From positions 1-64,000 of the forward strand of contig JADZCN010000082.1 in the NCBI GenBank assembly GCA_020851565.1: a DNA stretch of 64,000 nt, in the 5' to 3' direction. This document shows, one piece after another, positions 20,878 to 30,016 of this stretch; position 1 is the stretch's first letter; every line of letters starts with the position of its first letter. A model generated the notes under the pieces. It worked only from the letters and a program-made list of their open reading frames with translations. It was not told where the DNA came from and searched no databases. Made by a program: the position numbers and the translations under genes. This stretch comes from Acidobacteriota bacterium. Its GTDB lineage: Bacteria > Acidobacteriota > Vicinamibacteria > Vicinamibacterales > UBA2999.

Positions 20878-21450
20878 TCATTCGCGCAACAGATCCGTGC
20901 GGACGGCCCTGTGCAGGAACAGGCGGGCCTTCTGCCAGCTGCGCTCGATGGTGCGCTCGGAGACCTGCTTCATGGCGGCAATCTCCGGCACCGAGAAGCC
21001 GCAGAAGAACTTCAGGTCCACGACGTCTGCCAGCATCGGATCCACCGCGGCGAGCTCTTCCAGGGCGCCCCCGAGCGCCGTCAGGTCGGTCCCGCCTCCC
21101 ACCGACTCGGCCACATCCGTACTGATCGTAGTCAGGTGGAATTCGCCGCCACGCTTCTGCGCCTGGCGGTTCCTGGCGTAGTCGATGATGAGCCCGCGCA
21201 TCACGCGCGCGGCATAGGCCATGAAGCGCTGCTCGTCGGGAAACGCGTGGCCATCGCGCTTCGAGAGGTCGAGATAGGCCTCGTGCAGGAGGCTCGTCGC
21301 GCCGATGGTCACGCCCCAGCCGTGCTGTGCGAGTTGGCGGCGGGCGATCCGGTGCAGTTCCGCGTAGAGCGCCGTGAACAGCGCCTCGGCGGCGCCGGCC
21401 TCGCCGCGCTCGGCGGCTTCGATGAGGGCGGGCAGGGGCTGTGTGGCCAT
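20878..21450 (-). CDS. ECF-type RNA polymerase sigma factor (TIGR02999-like)
   Basis: A 190-residue sigma-70 family protein. Region 2 is visible at about residues 15-95 (LYAELHRIARRQLAQH, then FMAYAARVMRGLIIDYARNRQAQKRG). Region 4 spans about 125-185 (DLKFFCGFSVPEIAAMKQVSERTIERSWQ), which includes the helix-turn-helix for -35 recognition. The pattern matches the TIGR02999 group common in Acidobacteria and Planctomycetes, which is usually linked to protein kinases. Its stop overlaps an ATG of the kinase frame, so the two are co-transcribed. No anti-sigma gene is adjacent; the kinase may take that role. Confidence 0.9.
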   Translation of the reverse strand: MATQPLPALIEAAERGEAGAAEALFTALYAELHRIARRQLAQHGWGVTIGATSLLHEAYLDLSKRDGHAFPDEQRFMAYAARVMRGLIIDYARNRQAQKRGGEFHLTTISTDVAESVGGGTDLTALGGALEELAAVDPMLADVVDLKFFCGFSVPEIAAMKQVSERTIERSWQKARLFLHRAVRTDLLRE

Positions 21451-21572
21451 GGTGGCGGCCGGGGGATCCCCGAGAGTATCGCATGGCGCCCCCGCGCGCG
21501 AATCCGCGTCGGCCAGAACGGATGGCGGCTGGCGGAGCCGGTTTCCGATTCCTCCTGTAGCAGGGAGGACTC

Positions 21573-22394
21573 ATGCAGGGAACGACTATTGGACGGATTC
21601 AACCGCACAACGAGCGCGCGGCCGCGGTGTGGAGCGCGGGCGGCGGCGACTACGACGAGATCAGCCGGGGCATCGCCGACTCGATCGAGCACGCCGTGAT
21701 GCGGCTCGCGCCGCGCCGGGGTGAGCGCATCCTGGACCTCGCCACCGGCACGGGCTGGACGTCGCGCAGCGTTGCGCGACATGGGGCCACCGTGGTGGGC
21801 GTGGACATCGCCGCCGACGTGCTGGACTCCGCGCGCGCACGGGCCCGGGCCGAGGGGCTCTCCATCGAGTACCACGTCGGCGACGCCGAGGATCTGCCCT
21901 TCGACGACGGCGCGTTCGACGCCGTGATCTCCACGTGCGGTGTCATGTTCGCCGCGCGGCCCGAGCCCGCGGCCGCGGAGCTGGCACGCGTCTGCCGGCG
22001 GGGCGGCCGCATCGCCCTCACCACCTGGACGCCCGACGGCAACGTGTTCGAGATGTTCAAGGTGATGCGCCGCTACATGCCGCCGCCGCCCAACCCCGCG
22101 CCACCGTCCCCGTTCGAGTGGGGGCGCATCGACCGCATGCGCGAGCTGCTCGGACACGCGTTCGACCTGCGGTTCGAGCCGGGCGTGTCCTACTACCGCG
22201 AGCCGAGCGCGGAGGCCGCCTGGGAGACCTTCTCACGAGGCTATGGGCCCACGAAGGCGCTGGCCGACGGTCTCGACCCGACCCGCCGCGACGGGTTGCG
22301 CGCGGACTTCATCGCCTTTCACGAGGGGTTCCGGACCGAGATGGGAGTCTGCGTCCCGCGATCGTACTGGCTGGCGGCTGGCGTGCGGGTGTGA
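21573..22394 (+). CDS. Class I SAM-dependent methyltransferase
   Basis: A 273-residue cytosolic methyltransferase. Motif I is ILDLATGTG (residues 53-61) with acidic Asp78 in VVGVDIAADV. The UbiE-like motif GDAEDLPFDDGAFDAVIST and the loop RVCRRGGRIALTTW follow. The layout fits the methyltransf_11 group, whose substrates range from quinones to small metabolites; the acceptor cannot be told. A good ribosome binding site (GGGAGGAC) precedes the ATG. It is divergent from the sigma-factor gene. Confidence 0.87.
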   Translation: MQGTTIGRIQPHNERAAAVWSAGGGDYDEISRGIADSIEHAVMRLAPRRGERILDLATGTGWTSRSVARHGATVVGVDIAADVLDSARARARAEGLSIEYHVGDAEDLPFDDGAFDAVISTCGVMFAARPEPAAAELARVCRRGGRIALTTWTPDGNVFEMFKVMRRYMPPPPNPAPPSPFEWGRIDRMRELLGHAFDLRFEPGVSYYREPSAEAAWETFSRGYGPTKALADGLDPTRRDGLRADFIAFHEGFRTEMGVCVPRSYWLAAGVRV

Positions 22395-22443
22395 CGCGCC
22401 CGCCACGCCTCGGTAACACGTTTGCTGTTCGAGAAAGGACAAG

Positions 22444-23070
22444 ATGATGCGCACGTACGTTCGACGACTGGTGGCAGCCGGGATGATCGTCCTCGGCTGC
22501 ACGTCCGCGGTGGCCCTGGCGCAAGCGCGCCGCCCCATCGAGGTTCCGGAAGTGCCTGCGAACCTCGAGGTGCCGGCGGGTCACGCGGTCTTCTTCAAGG
22601 GCCAGGCGGCAGGCACGCAGAACTTCATCTGCGTCGCCTCAGCCACCGGGACGGCCTGGACGTTCATCGGCCCCCAGGCGACGCTGTTCCAGTCGTTCGC
22701 CGGCGCGTTCGACCAGCAGAACGCGACGCACTTCCTCAGCGCGAACCCGGTGGAAAACGGCCTGGCCCGCCCGACCTGGCAGCATTCGTTCGACACCAGC
22801 CGCGTATGGGCGCGCGCCCTCGCCTCGTCCACCGATGCCGGCTACGTCGAGCCCGGTGCGGTGCCCTGGCTTCTCCTCCAGGCCACGGGCGCCTCGACCG
22901 GGCCGACCGGCGGCACGACGCTCGCGCAGACCGTGTACATCCACCGCGTGAACACCTCCGGCGGCCTTGCGCCCACGACCGGATGCAGCGAATCGACTGA
23001 CGTCGGCAAGCTGAGCCTGGTGCCCTACACGGCCGACTACTACTTCTACCGGGCCGACACGCGGCGATAG
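22444..23070 (+). CDS. Secreted DUF3455-like protein
   Basis: A 208-residue exported protein with a signal peptide ending near residue 27. The rest resembles DUF3455: VPEVPANLEVPAGHAVFFKGQAAG, then YxC-like FICVAS, a TWQHSFDTSRVWA strand and WLLLQATGAS followed by YIHRVNTSGGLAP. The family is secreted and of unknown function, found in soil bacteria and fungi. It follows the methyltransferase by 49 bases and may be co-transcribed. Confidence 0.75.
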   Translation: MMRTYVRRLVAAGMIVLGCTSAVALAQARRPIEVPEVPANLEVPAGHAVFFKGQAAGTQNFICVASATGTAWTFIGPQATLFQSFAGAFDQQNATHFLSANPVENGLARPTWQHSFDTSRVWARALASSTDAGYVEPGAVPWLLLQATGASTGPTGGTTLAQTVYIHRVNTSGGLAPTTGCSESTDVGKLSLVPYTADYYFYRADTRR

Positions 23071-23147
23071 GGGGCGACGGAGCCCGAAGAGGAAAAGGGA
23101 GCAGTGAGAAGAGAGGGGTGAGACACTCGATGCCACCGACTTCCGGG

Positions 23148-23189
23148 GCTTCTCACTTCTCACTTCTCACTTCTCACTTCCTACTTCTG
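23148..23189. repeat. Heptamer tandem repeat ACTTCTC
   Basis: Five consecutive 7-base units related to ACTTCTC begin at 23155, 23162, 23169, 23176 and 23183. A complementary AGTGAGAAG lies at 23103-23111 and could pair with them. The array overlaps the last codons of the convergent zinc-ribbon gene. Confidence 0.8.
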
Positions 23190-23330
23190 CTCCCCTTCCA
23201 CCTTCTTCATCTGCTCGCCGCAGCAGATCTCCGAGTGCGGCATGCCCGCCGGGCACGGGCACGGCTTCTCGTACACGAGCTGCGCACCGCACTTCTCGCA
23301 CACGTAACGATCTCCGGTCTTGCGTGGCAT
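23181..23330 (-). CDS. Small desulforedoxin-like zinc-ribbon protein
   Basis: A 49-residue protein that is almost entirely a metal-binding module: YVCEKCGAQLVYEKPCPC followed by SEICCGEQMKK. The pairs CxxC (near residues 10-13) and CPC/CC resemble the four-Cys sites of desulforedoxin and the N-terminal domain of desulfoferrodoxin, which bind Fe or Zn. The start at 23330 has GGAGGAG 3 bases upstream and a typical MPRKTGDRYVC opening; the longer frame has no such site. It is divergent from ftsH and may be a small redox or zinc protein. Confidence 0.65.
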   Translation of the reverse strand: MPRKTGDRYVCEKCGAQLVYEKPCPCPAGMPHSEICCGEQMKKVEGEQK

Positions 23331-23407
23331 GGGCTCCTCCAGTCGTCGACTCCTCCACAATATGAGCTCTGGCGCGATGCAGGCAAGCTGGGCATCATAG
23401 GGACGCC

Positions 23408-25375
23408 ATGGCCGAGTCGAAGAACCAGTCGCCGGCAACCGAACCCGGCGCGCCCGAGCCCGCCGCCGATCAGCCTCCCTCGCGCCCCTGGCGCACCGAG
23501 GGGCTGCCGAAGGGCGAGCCCGCGCCGAAGGGCCCGAAGTGGTCGGTCCTCGCGCTCCTCGCCCTGGGCTACCTGATCGTCTTCGGGGTCCTCACCGTCC
23601 AGGATCGCCTCGCCGGGCCCGAGGCCATCCCCTACACGGAGTTCAAGTCGCAGGTGGCCGCGCGCAACGTGGCCGAGCTCTTCGCGCGCGGCGACTCCAT
23701 CCAGGGCGGGCTCAAGAAGGCCGTGCCCGTCCCCGGCGAGCCGGCCCGCACCTACGAGCGCTTCACGACGGAGCGTCCCACCTTCGCCACCGACGACCTG
23801 CTCGCCGAGCTCACCGCCGGCGGTGCGACCGTGCGTGCGACGCCCCTCGTGCAGGAGCGCGGCATCCTCACCAATCTCCTCATCTCGGTGGCGCCCTTCC
23901 TCCTCCTGATCGCGTTCTATGTGTGGATCTTCCGGCGGCAGCGCAATCTGATGGGCGGCATGGGCGGCGGCATCCTCGGGGCCGGCCCGCGCAAGCCCGT
24001 CGACCGGGAATCGGTCCGCGTCACCTTCGACGATGTAGCGGGCATCGACGAGGTGGAGGGGGAGATCAACGAGATCGTGGACTTCCTGCGCGACCCGCAG
24101 AAGTACCGCAAGCTGGGCGCGCGCGCCCCGAAGGGCGTGCTGCTCACCGGCGCCCCCGGGACCGGCAAGACGCTGCTGGCACGCGCCACGGCTGGCGAAG
24201 CCAACGTCCCGTTCTTCAGCGCCAGCGCGTCGGAATTCATCGAGATGATCGTCGGCGTGGGCGCCAGCCGCGTGCGCGAGCTCTTCGCCGAGGCCCGGAA
24301 GGTAGCGCCGGCCATCATCTTCGTCGACGAGATCGACACCATCGGCCGTGCGCGCGGCGGGGCGCGGGCCTTCGGCGGACACGACGAACGGGAGCAGACG
24401 CTCAACCAGATCCTCACCGAGATGGACGGCTTCTCGGGCCATGAGGGCGTGGTGGTGCTCGCCGCCACGAACCGCCCGGACATCCTGGATCCGGCGCTCC
24501 TCCGGCCGGGCCGCTTCGATCGGCAGATCGTCGTCCACGCGCCCGACCAGAAGGGCCGGGTCGAGATCCTGAAGGTGCACACGCGGAAGGTGCCGCTCGC
24601 GCCGGACGTCGATCTGGAGAAGATCGCGGCGTCCACGCCCGGCATGACCGGGGCCGATCTCGCGAACCTCGTCAACGAGGCGGCCCTGCTGGCCGCGCGG
24701 CGGCAGGAGGCGGCCGTGACCCACCGCGACATCACCGACGCGCTCGAGAAGGTGCAGCTCGGCACGGCGCGCAACGTGGTCATCCCCGAGCCCGAGCGCC
24801 GGCGGACCGCATACCACGAAGCCGGCCACGCGCTCATCGGCATGCTGCAGCCGGGCGCGGACCCGGTGCGCAAGGTCTCGATCGTGCCGCGCGGGCGCGC
24901 GCTGGGCGTGACGCTGTCCACGCCGGAGACCGATCGCTACGGGTACGACGCGAACTACCTGCGCGGGCGGATCGTCGGAGCGCTCGGCGGCATGGCCGCC
25001 GAGCAGGAGGTGTACGGCGTCGTGACGACCGGGGCGGAGAGCGATCTCGAGAACGTCACGCGCATCGCGCGGTCGATGGTCGGCCGGTGGGGCATGTCGG
25101 AACGCATCGGCCCGTTGTCGGTGCTGCCCGTCGAGGGAGATCCGCGCATGCTCGGCGTGTCCGACGTCCTGCTGAACACCGTGGACGAGGAGGTGCGGCG
25201 CCTCACCGACGAGTGCTACGCCGAGGCACGACGGCTGGTGCGGGAGAACCGGGACAAGCTCGACGCCATCGTCGACAGGCTGCTCGAGCGCGAGAGCCTG
25301 GACGAGGCGGAGATCTACGCCGCCGCCGGTCTTCCCCATCCTCAACCGGCCGAGGCGTCGCCGGCGCCGTCATGA
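23408..25375 (+). CDS. ftsH: ATP-dependent zinc metalloprotease FtsH-like
   Basis: A 655-residue membrane AAA+ protease. Two membrane segments (about 46-62 and 156-175) flank a short periplasmic FtsH_ext domain. The AAA module has Walker A GAPGTGKT (248-255), Walker B IIFVDEID (303-310), the [11 protein letters not shown] helix and arginine-finger region RPGRFDRQI. The M41 peptidase has HEAGH (470-474) and the third ligand Asp546. The pore loop reads EMIVG with Ile281 where most FtsH proteins have Phe (MFVG), and the N-terminus carries a 40-residue Pro-rich cytoplasmic extension. These features suggest a divergent FtsH paralogue rather than the essential copy. Confidence 0.9.
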   Translation: MAESKNQSPATEPGAPEPAADQPPSRPWRTEGLPKGEPAPKGPKWSVLALLALGYLIVFGVLTVQDRLAGPEAIPYTEFKSQVAARNVAELFARGDSIQGGLKKAVPVPGEPARTYERFTTERPTFATDDLLAELTAGGATVRATPLVQERGILTNLLISVAPFLLLIAFYVWIFRRQRNLMGGMGGGILGAGPRKPVDRESVRVTFDDVAGIDEVEGEINEIVDFLRDPQKYRKLGARAPKGVLLTGAPGTGKTLLARATAGEANVPFFSASASEFIEMIVGVGASRVRELFAEARKVAPAIIFVDEIDTIGRARGGARAFGGHDEREQTLNQILTEMDGFSGHEGVVVLAATNRPDILDPALLRPGRFDRQIVVHAPDQKGRVEILKVHTRKVPLAPDVDLEKIAASTPGMTGADLANLVNEAALLAARRQEAAVTHRDITDALEKVQLGTARNVVIPEPERRRTAYHEAGHALIGMLQPGADPVRKVSIVPRGRALGVTLSTPETDRYGYDANYLRGRIVGALGGMAAEQEVYGVVTTGAESDLENVTRIARSMVGRWGMSERIGPLSVLPVEGDPRMLGVSDVLLNTVDEEVRRLTDECYAEARRLVRENRDKLDAIVDRLLERESLDEAEIYAAAGLPHPQPAEASPAPS

Positions 25376-26527
25376 TGGCAGCCGCGGCGCGAGCTGCGCG
25401 AGCGAGGCCTGCACCGGCGCGGTGAACTCCGGCGCGAGCCGGTGCTCGGTGACGCCGTAGGTCAGGAACCACCACGCGAACGCCAGCCGGTCGGCCGAGC
25501 GGAGGTCGGGGAAGGCGGCCTGGACGTCGGGACGGCGGCCGTAGACGTTGGCCGCCAGGTTGGTGAGCATGACCTCCCCGGGCCGCGCGCCGTCAAGCTC
25601 CGCCGCGGGAGCGTTCAGCCAGCTGAAGAACGACGATGGGCCCCCGGTCGCCACCGGATCGGACCACTGCCGCTCGGCGTCGGGGTGCTCGAGGTAGATG
25701 CGCAGCAGCCACGGGCTGATCGGCACGCCGTTGTCGAAGTGGTCCCGACCGCGGAACGGATCGATGTCGGCATAAGCGAACGGCACGACCTCCTCCGCAG
25801 TTCGGGCATCGAGGCCGTAGCCGAGCGCCTGGAACAGGCTGATGAAGGGCTCGCGCGAGCGCATCGTCTCCACGACCGGGCCGTCGCCGAGGGCCTCGCG
25901 CCATCCGCCGGCGCGCCCCTCCCTGAAGTGGCGTGCGCGCCAGGGCTGCAACCCATGGTTCGGGTCCACGCCTGCCCGCATTCGCTTGAACTGCGACAAC
26001 AGCACTGCCTTGCGAATCGTCGCCTCCGGCAGCGGCCCTACGCGCTCGGCGATCCGGCCGAGGCAATGTGCCGGGTTGGCGATCATGTCCTCGTAGCGCA
26101 CCGTGAGCGCGCCGAGGCGGCTCCACGACACCGAGATGCCGAGCACGTTGGCGAAGTGCTCCCGCACATAGCCCGCCGAGGCCTCACCAAAGGCGTCGCC
26201 GTCCGCGAGCATGGCGCGCGCGGGATCCGACTCGTTGTCGGGATTCCATGTCACGAAATGTCGAAGCGAGACCAGGACGTCGCAGGGATGCCTGACGGTG
26301 GTCAACACATGCACGCCGTTCGTCCTGAGCCAGTCCAACGCCCGCCCGTCGGGGTAGACGTGCGCGTAGACAATCCAGTCGTCGCCGTACGACTCCAGCA
26401 CATCGACGGGAAGGGTTCTCAGGATGGGGTCGATCGGCTGTAACGGCACGCCGTAGGCTTCCCGCAGCAGTGAGGTCATCCAGACGTTGCCGGTCTTCGG
26501 CGTGCTCAGAATGGCGATCCGTGTCAT
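25370..26527 (-). CDS. Sulfotransferase-like protein
   Basis: A 385-residue protein with the PAPS-binding signatures of sulfotransferases: a 5'-phosphosulfate loop at residues 6-17 (LSTPKTGNVWMT) and the 3'-phosphate site at about 76-88 (TTVRHPCDVLVSL). YEDM and FKRMRAG fit the later family segments. The C-terminal 150 residues are an extra helical region not found in short sulfotransferases. The acceptor may be a polysaccharide, a lipid or a protein. Its stop overlaps the convergent ftsH end by a few bases. Confidence 0.75.
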   Translation of the reverse strand: MTRIAILSTPKTGNVWMTSLLREAYGVPLQPIDPILRTLPVDVLESYGDDWIVYAHVYPDGRALDWLRTNGVHVLTTVRHPCDVLVSLRHFVTWNPDNESDPARAMLADGDAFGEASAGYVREHFANVLGISVSWSRLGALTVRYEDMIANPAHCLGRIAERVGPLPEATIRKAVLLSQFKRMRAGVDPNHGLQPWRARHFREGRAGGWREALGDGPVVETMRSREPFISLFQALGYGLDARTAEEVVPFAYADIDPFRGRDHFDNGVPISPWLLRIYLEHPDAERQWSDPVATGGPSSFFSWLNAPAAELDGARPGEVMLTNLAANVYGRRPDVQAAFPDLRSADRLAFAWWFLTYGVTEHRLAPEFTAPVQASLAQLAPRLPS

Positions 26528-26573
26528 GTCCCGCCAATGATATCGGACCGCCGATCCGCGCTATCGTGGGGCG

Positions 26574-27230
26574 GTGAGCCAGTCCACCGATGCCGGCGAT
26601 CTCATTCCCGCGCCGTGCCGGGTCATCGAGGTGCGGGTCGCGGAGCTGCGCCAGCTCTTCAACGCCATCGATCCGTCGCCGTTCCACGAGCGCGACCTCG
26701 ATCCGCGCGCCGAGGAGTTCATCGTCGGCTGGAGCACGGATCTCCCGGACGATGCGGCGCTTGCGCTGCTCGTGCACCTGGACCGTTCGCCCGGGCGACC
26801 GGACGAGGCCGAGATCCTCCGCAACGCCATCCACGAGTTCTTCGGCCAGCGGGCGGAGGTCACGCGGCGGAGGCTGCGCGACCTGCTGCGCCGCGGGCGC
26901 ACGAGCCTGTTGATCGCGCTCGCGTTCCTGGCCGCCTCGGTCGCGGCGGGCGACCTGCTCGCCGCGTACTTTCCCGAGAACCGCGTCGCCGGCATCCTGC
27001 GCGAGGGCTTCCTCATCGGCGGCTGGGTGGCGATGTGGCGGCCGATCGAGGTCTTCCTCTACGACTGGTGGCCGATCCGCTCCGAGGCCCGCAACTTCGA
27101 TCGGCTGGCGGCAATGCCGGTCCGCATCCGGTACAGGGCCGAGGCCCCGCCCGATGCCTGGCGGCAGGACTGGCCCGCCAGGCCCGCGGCCGATCAGCCC
27201 GCTCCGCGCGGAGCCTCGCGCGCGTCCTGA
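26574..27230 (+). CDS. Membrane protein of unknown function
   Basis: A 218-residue protein starting with GTG. A soluble N-terminal half (EVRVAELRQLFNAIDPSPFHERDLD) precedes two predicted membrane helices at about 109-125 (SLLIALAFLAASVAAGDLL) and 138-155. A positively charged C-terminal tail rich in Pro and Ala ends the protein. The segment PFHERDLDPRAEEFIVGW looks conserved, but I do not recognise the family. It is divergent from the sulfotransferase gene and 45 bases upstream of the xdhC-like gene, so it may be part of the CO dehydrogenase locus. Confidence 0.65.
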   Translation: MSQSTDAGDLIPAPCRVIEVRVAELRQLFNAIDPSPFHERDLDPRAEEFIVGWSTDLPDDAALALLVHLDRSPGRPDEAEILRNAIHEFFGQRAEVTRRRLRDLLRRGRTSLLIALAFLAASVAAGDLLAAYFPENRVAGILREGFLIGGWVAMWRPIEVFLYDWWPIRSEARNFDRLAAMPVRIRYRAEAPPDAWRQDWPARPAADQPAPRGASRAS

Positions 27231-27275
27231 GGCCGTCGGTGAAACCCGGCGAGTGCTGATAGAGTCGGAAGGGGT

Positions 27276-28388
27276 ATGAACCTGCGCGAGGCCGAACGCT
27301 TCCTCGCCGCGCTTGCCGAGGTGCACGCCACGGGCGGGCGCGCCGCCGTCGCCACCGTCGTCCGCGTGCACGGCAGCGCGTACCGCCGCGAGGGCGCCCG
27401 CATGCTCGTCCGCGCCGACGGGACGTACGAGTGTGCCCTCTCGGGAGGTTGCCTCGAGCCGGCCGTGGCCGCAGCCGCCGCGGGGGTGATCGCCACCGGC
27501 GTCCCCGCCACCGTCAGCTACGACCTCGCCGACGATTCCATCTGGAGCCTGAACATCGGCTGCAGCGGCGCCGTGGACATCCGCATCGAGCGCATCGAGG
27601 ACGACGAGGTGACCGCGCGCTGGCTGGACGTGCTCCGGCACGGCGAGGCGGCGGTGCTCGTCACGCCGCTCCAGGGCGCCTCGGGACGCCGCATCGTCTT
27701 CCCGTCAGGCGCGGGGGTGGGCCGCGTGTCGGATGCCGGGCTCGAGGCCGCGGCCGACCAGCGCGCGGCCGACATCCTCGCCGCGGGCGAGATTCCGTCG
27801 GCCGCCGAGCGTCTGGGTGAGGCCGAGATCTTCTTCGAGGTCAACGTCCCGCCCATCGAGCTGGTGATCTTCGGCGCCGGACAGGACGCCCAGCCGCTGG
27901 CGCGGCAGGCCTGGTCGCTGGGCCTGGCGGTCACCGTGGTCGATCCGCGACGCGCGTACCTGCAGCCGGACGTGTTCCCGGGCGCCCGCCTGATCACGGC
28001 CGGCTTCGACGCGCTGCCCGCGGCCCTGGCCCTCCGGCCGGGCAGCTTCGTGGTGGTGATGAGCCATCACATGGACCGCGACCGCCTGGCGCTTCGCTTC
28101 GCCTTCGACTCGGATCCCGCCTACATCGGCGTGCTCGGCCCGCGCGCCCGCTATGAGAAGCTGCTCGGCCAGCTGAAGGCGGAGGGCATCGTCCCCTCCA
28201 CCGACATGCTGGCGCTCGTGCACAGCCCCATCGGTCTGTCACTGGGCGCCGAGACGTCGGACGAGGTGGCGCTCTCGATCCTCGCGGAGATCCTCGCCGT
28301 CCGGCGTGGCTTCCAGGGCGGGTTCCTGAACGGATCGACGGGCAGCCTTCACCGTCCGGCGGCCACGCGCGCCTTCGCGCGCTCGTAG
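27276..28388 (+). CDS. XdhC/CoxI family molybdenum-enzyme maturation protein
   Basis: A 370-residue XdhC-type protein. The N-terminal XdhC_CoxI domain contains VVRVHGSAYRREGARMLV and the conserved Cys motif LSGGCLEPAV at about residue 50. The C-terminal Rossmann domain starts at VIFGAGQDAQPLARQAW (about 191-207) and ends with GLSLGAETSDEVALSILAEI. These proteins bind molybdenum cofactor and deliver the sulfurated form to enzymes of the xanthine dehydrogenase family. The end overlaps the convergent cytidylyltransferase gene by 40 bases. It lies 750 bases upstream of coxM and probably serves the CO dehydrogenase. Confidence 0.87.
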   Translation: MNLREAERFLAALAEVHATGGRAAVATVVRVHGSAYRREGARMLVRADGTYECALSGGCLEPAVAAAAAGVIATGVPATVSYDLADDSIWSLNIGCSGAVDIRIERIEDDEVTARWLDVLRHGEAAVLVTPLQGASGRRIVFPSGAGVGRVSDAGLEAAADQRAADILAAGEIPSAAERLGEAEIFFEVNVPPIELVIFGAGQDAQPLARQAWSLGLAVTVVDPRRAYLQPDVFPGARLITAGFDALPAALALRPGSFVVVMSHHMDRDRLALRFAFDSDPAYIGVLGPRARYEKLLGQLKAEGIVPSTDMLALVHSPIGLSLGAETSDEVALSILAEILAVRRGFQGGFLNGSTGSLHRPAATRAFARS

Positions 28389-28936
28389 TCGTCCGGCGTG
28401 TCGATGTCCATCAGCAGGTCGGCCGGAAAGTGCATGACGATCATCTGGCTGGCATGGCGCTGCAGGACCGATCGCGCGCCGTGCTGCAGGGCGGCCAGTT
28501 CCGCGTAGAGGGCCCGGGCGAACAGATGAGGCGGCGCCGTCACCTCGCCGAACTTCGACCCGACGATGAGCGGATGGTGCAGCCGCCAGGTGGTGAGGAT
28601 GGCCCCATATTCGGCGGGCGTCAGGAAGGGCTGGTCCGCGAGGGCGAACATCGCCGCCTCGGCATCCGGCCCCAGATGCTCGACACCTGTGCGGAACGAA
28701 CTGCCCATGCCGGTCGCAAATTCCCGGTTCACGGCGTGGGTGACCGGCAGCCCCTCGAGCGCCTCGACGATTCGCGCATGCTCACTGCCCGACACGACAA
28801 TCACCTCGTCGAACCCGCTCGCGCACACCTGCCGGGCCGTGCGCCGGACGATGGGCTCGCCCCCCAGGGGGAGCAGCAGCTTGGGGACGCCCATCCGTGT
28901 CGAGGCCCCCGCGGCCAGAAGAACCGCACTCACCAT
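28349..28936 (-). CDS. MocA-like molybdenum cofactor nucleotidyltransferase
   Basis: A 195-residue NTP transferase of the MobA/MocA group. The nucleotide-binding loop LLAAGASTRMGVPKLLLPLGG is at residues 6-26, the metal-binding ALADQPF near 96-102, and IDTPDDYERA closes the fold. MocA adds CMP to molybdopterin to form the cytosine dinucleotide cofactor used by CO dehydrogenase and related enzymes. The position between xdhC and coxM, on the opposite strand, fits that role. MobA or another sugar-type transferase is the alternative. Confidence 0.83.
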   Translation of the reverse strand: MVSAVLLAAGASTRMGVPKLLLPLGGEPIVRRTARQVCASGFDEVIVVSGSEHARIVEALEGLPVTHAVNREFATGMGSSFRTGVEHLGPDAEAAMFALADQPFLTPAEYGAILTTWRLHHPLIVGSKFGEVTAPPHLFARALYAELAALQHGARSVLQRHASQMIVMHFPADLLMDIDTPDDYERAKARVAAGR

Positions 28937-29006
28937 TCCTGGAGTCTAACCGCGAGAGCCGCCACCACGCGGAGCGCGGCCGTTACCCGAACGGAGTGAG
29001 GGCCCA

Positions 29007-29040
29007 CCGCCGAACGGCGGCCCACGCGCCGAAAGGCGCG
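29007..29040. promoter_or_regulatory. Twin hairpins upstream of the cox operon
   Basis: Two adjacent perfect inverted repeats: CCGCCG-AA-CGGCGG (29007-29020) and CGCGCC-GAAA-GGCGCG (29025-29040), the second with a GNRA-type loop. They lie about 100 bases before coxM. An AT-rich TATAAG at 29053-29058 directly downstream could be a -10 element, without a matching -35. The hairpins may end upstream transcription or mark a leader structure; neither is shown. Confidence 0.35.
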
Positions 29041-29140
29041 CCCGAGTTGGGATATAAGTAACGAGATCCCCGAGCGCGTATCCTCCGTTCCGACGCGAGG
29101 GTGCCACTCCCGAAGCCAACCGTCAGAGGAGGATGCCCCC

Positions 29141-30016
29141 GTGATACCCGCAGCCTTCGATTACCGCCGCGCCGGTTCCGCCGACGACGCCTTCGCGCAG
29201 TTGCAGAAGCTGGGAGGCGACGCGCGCGTGCTGGCCGGCGGCCAGAGCCTGATACCGGCCATGCGATTCCGCCTTGCACGCCCGTCAGTGCTGGTGGACA
29301 TCAACGGCGTGGCCGAGCTGGACTACATCACGATGAACGGCGCGCTGACGCTGGGCGCCATCGCGCGCGACAGCGCCGTCGAGCGCGCGTCCTGGATTGG
29401 CGAGCGTGGCTGGAGCCTCATCCACGACGTCTCGCGCGTGGTCGCCGATCCGGTGGTCCGCCAGATGGGCACCGTGGTCGGGAGCCTCTGCCACAACGAT
29501 CCGTCCGGCGACTGGCCGGCGGTGGCGCTGGCAGCGCGCGCCGAGATGGTGGTGCGGGGCAAGGACGGCCAGCGGACCGTCCCCATCGACCAGTTCCTGG
29601 TCGACAGCTTCACCACGGCCGTCCAGGAGGGCGAGATGGCCCTCGCGGTGCGGTTTCCGGCGCCCGACGACCGCACGGCCGGGTCGTACCAGAAGGTGGA
29701 GCGCAAGGTCGGCGACTACGCCACGGCCGCCGCGGCCGTGCAGGTATCGCTGAACGCCGACGGCACGGTGCGCGGAGCGGGGATTGCCCTCTCGTCCGCC
29801 GGGCCCTGCGCGGTCCGCGTGACCGACGCCGAGGCGCTGCTCAAGGGGCAGACGCCCACAGCGGATCTGATCCGCGCGGCCGGCGAGGCCGCCGCGAAGC
29901 AGAGCGACCCGCAGGCGGACCTGCGTGGCAGCGTCGAATACAAGAAGAACCTCGCGGGCGTGCTCGTCAGCCGCGGCCTGCGCCAGGCGCTGGCGCGTCT
30001 GGGGGTGCAGTCATGA
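29141..30016 (+). CDS. coxM: Aerobic CO dehydrogenase medium (FAD) subunit CoxM
   Basis: The 291-residue flavoprotein subunit passes electrons from the iron-sulfur clusters of CoxS to the acceptor. FAD-binding motifs are visible: [17 protein letters not shown] (residues 32-48) and [18 protein letters not shown] (about 109-126), the TxGG-like region of the family. The C-terminal CO_deh_flav_C part begins near 175 ([16 protein letters not shown]). A GTG start with AGGAGG 8 bases upstream opens the operon. The end overlaps coxS by ATGA. The length matches CoxM of form I enzymes (about 288). Confidence 0.9.
   Translation: MIPAAFDYRRAGSADDAFAQLQKLGGDARVLAGGQSLIPAMRFRLARPSVLVDINGVAELDYITMNGALTLGAIARDSAVERASWIGERGWSLIHDVSRVVADPVVRQMGTVVGSLCHNDPSGDWPAVALAARAEMVVRGKDGQRTVPIDQFLVDSFTTAVQEGEMALAVRFPAPDDRTAGSYQKVERKVGDYATAAAAVQVSLNADGTVRGAGIALSSAGPCAVRVTDAEALLKGQTPTADLIRAAGEAAAKQSDPQADLRGSVEYKKNLAGVLVSRGLRQALARLGVQS

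Noticed and set aside
23148..23189. CRISPR-like or intrinsic terminator signal
   Set aside because: The 7-base units have no spacers, and although a weak stem is possible there is no run of T in the right place.
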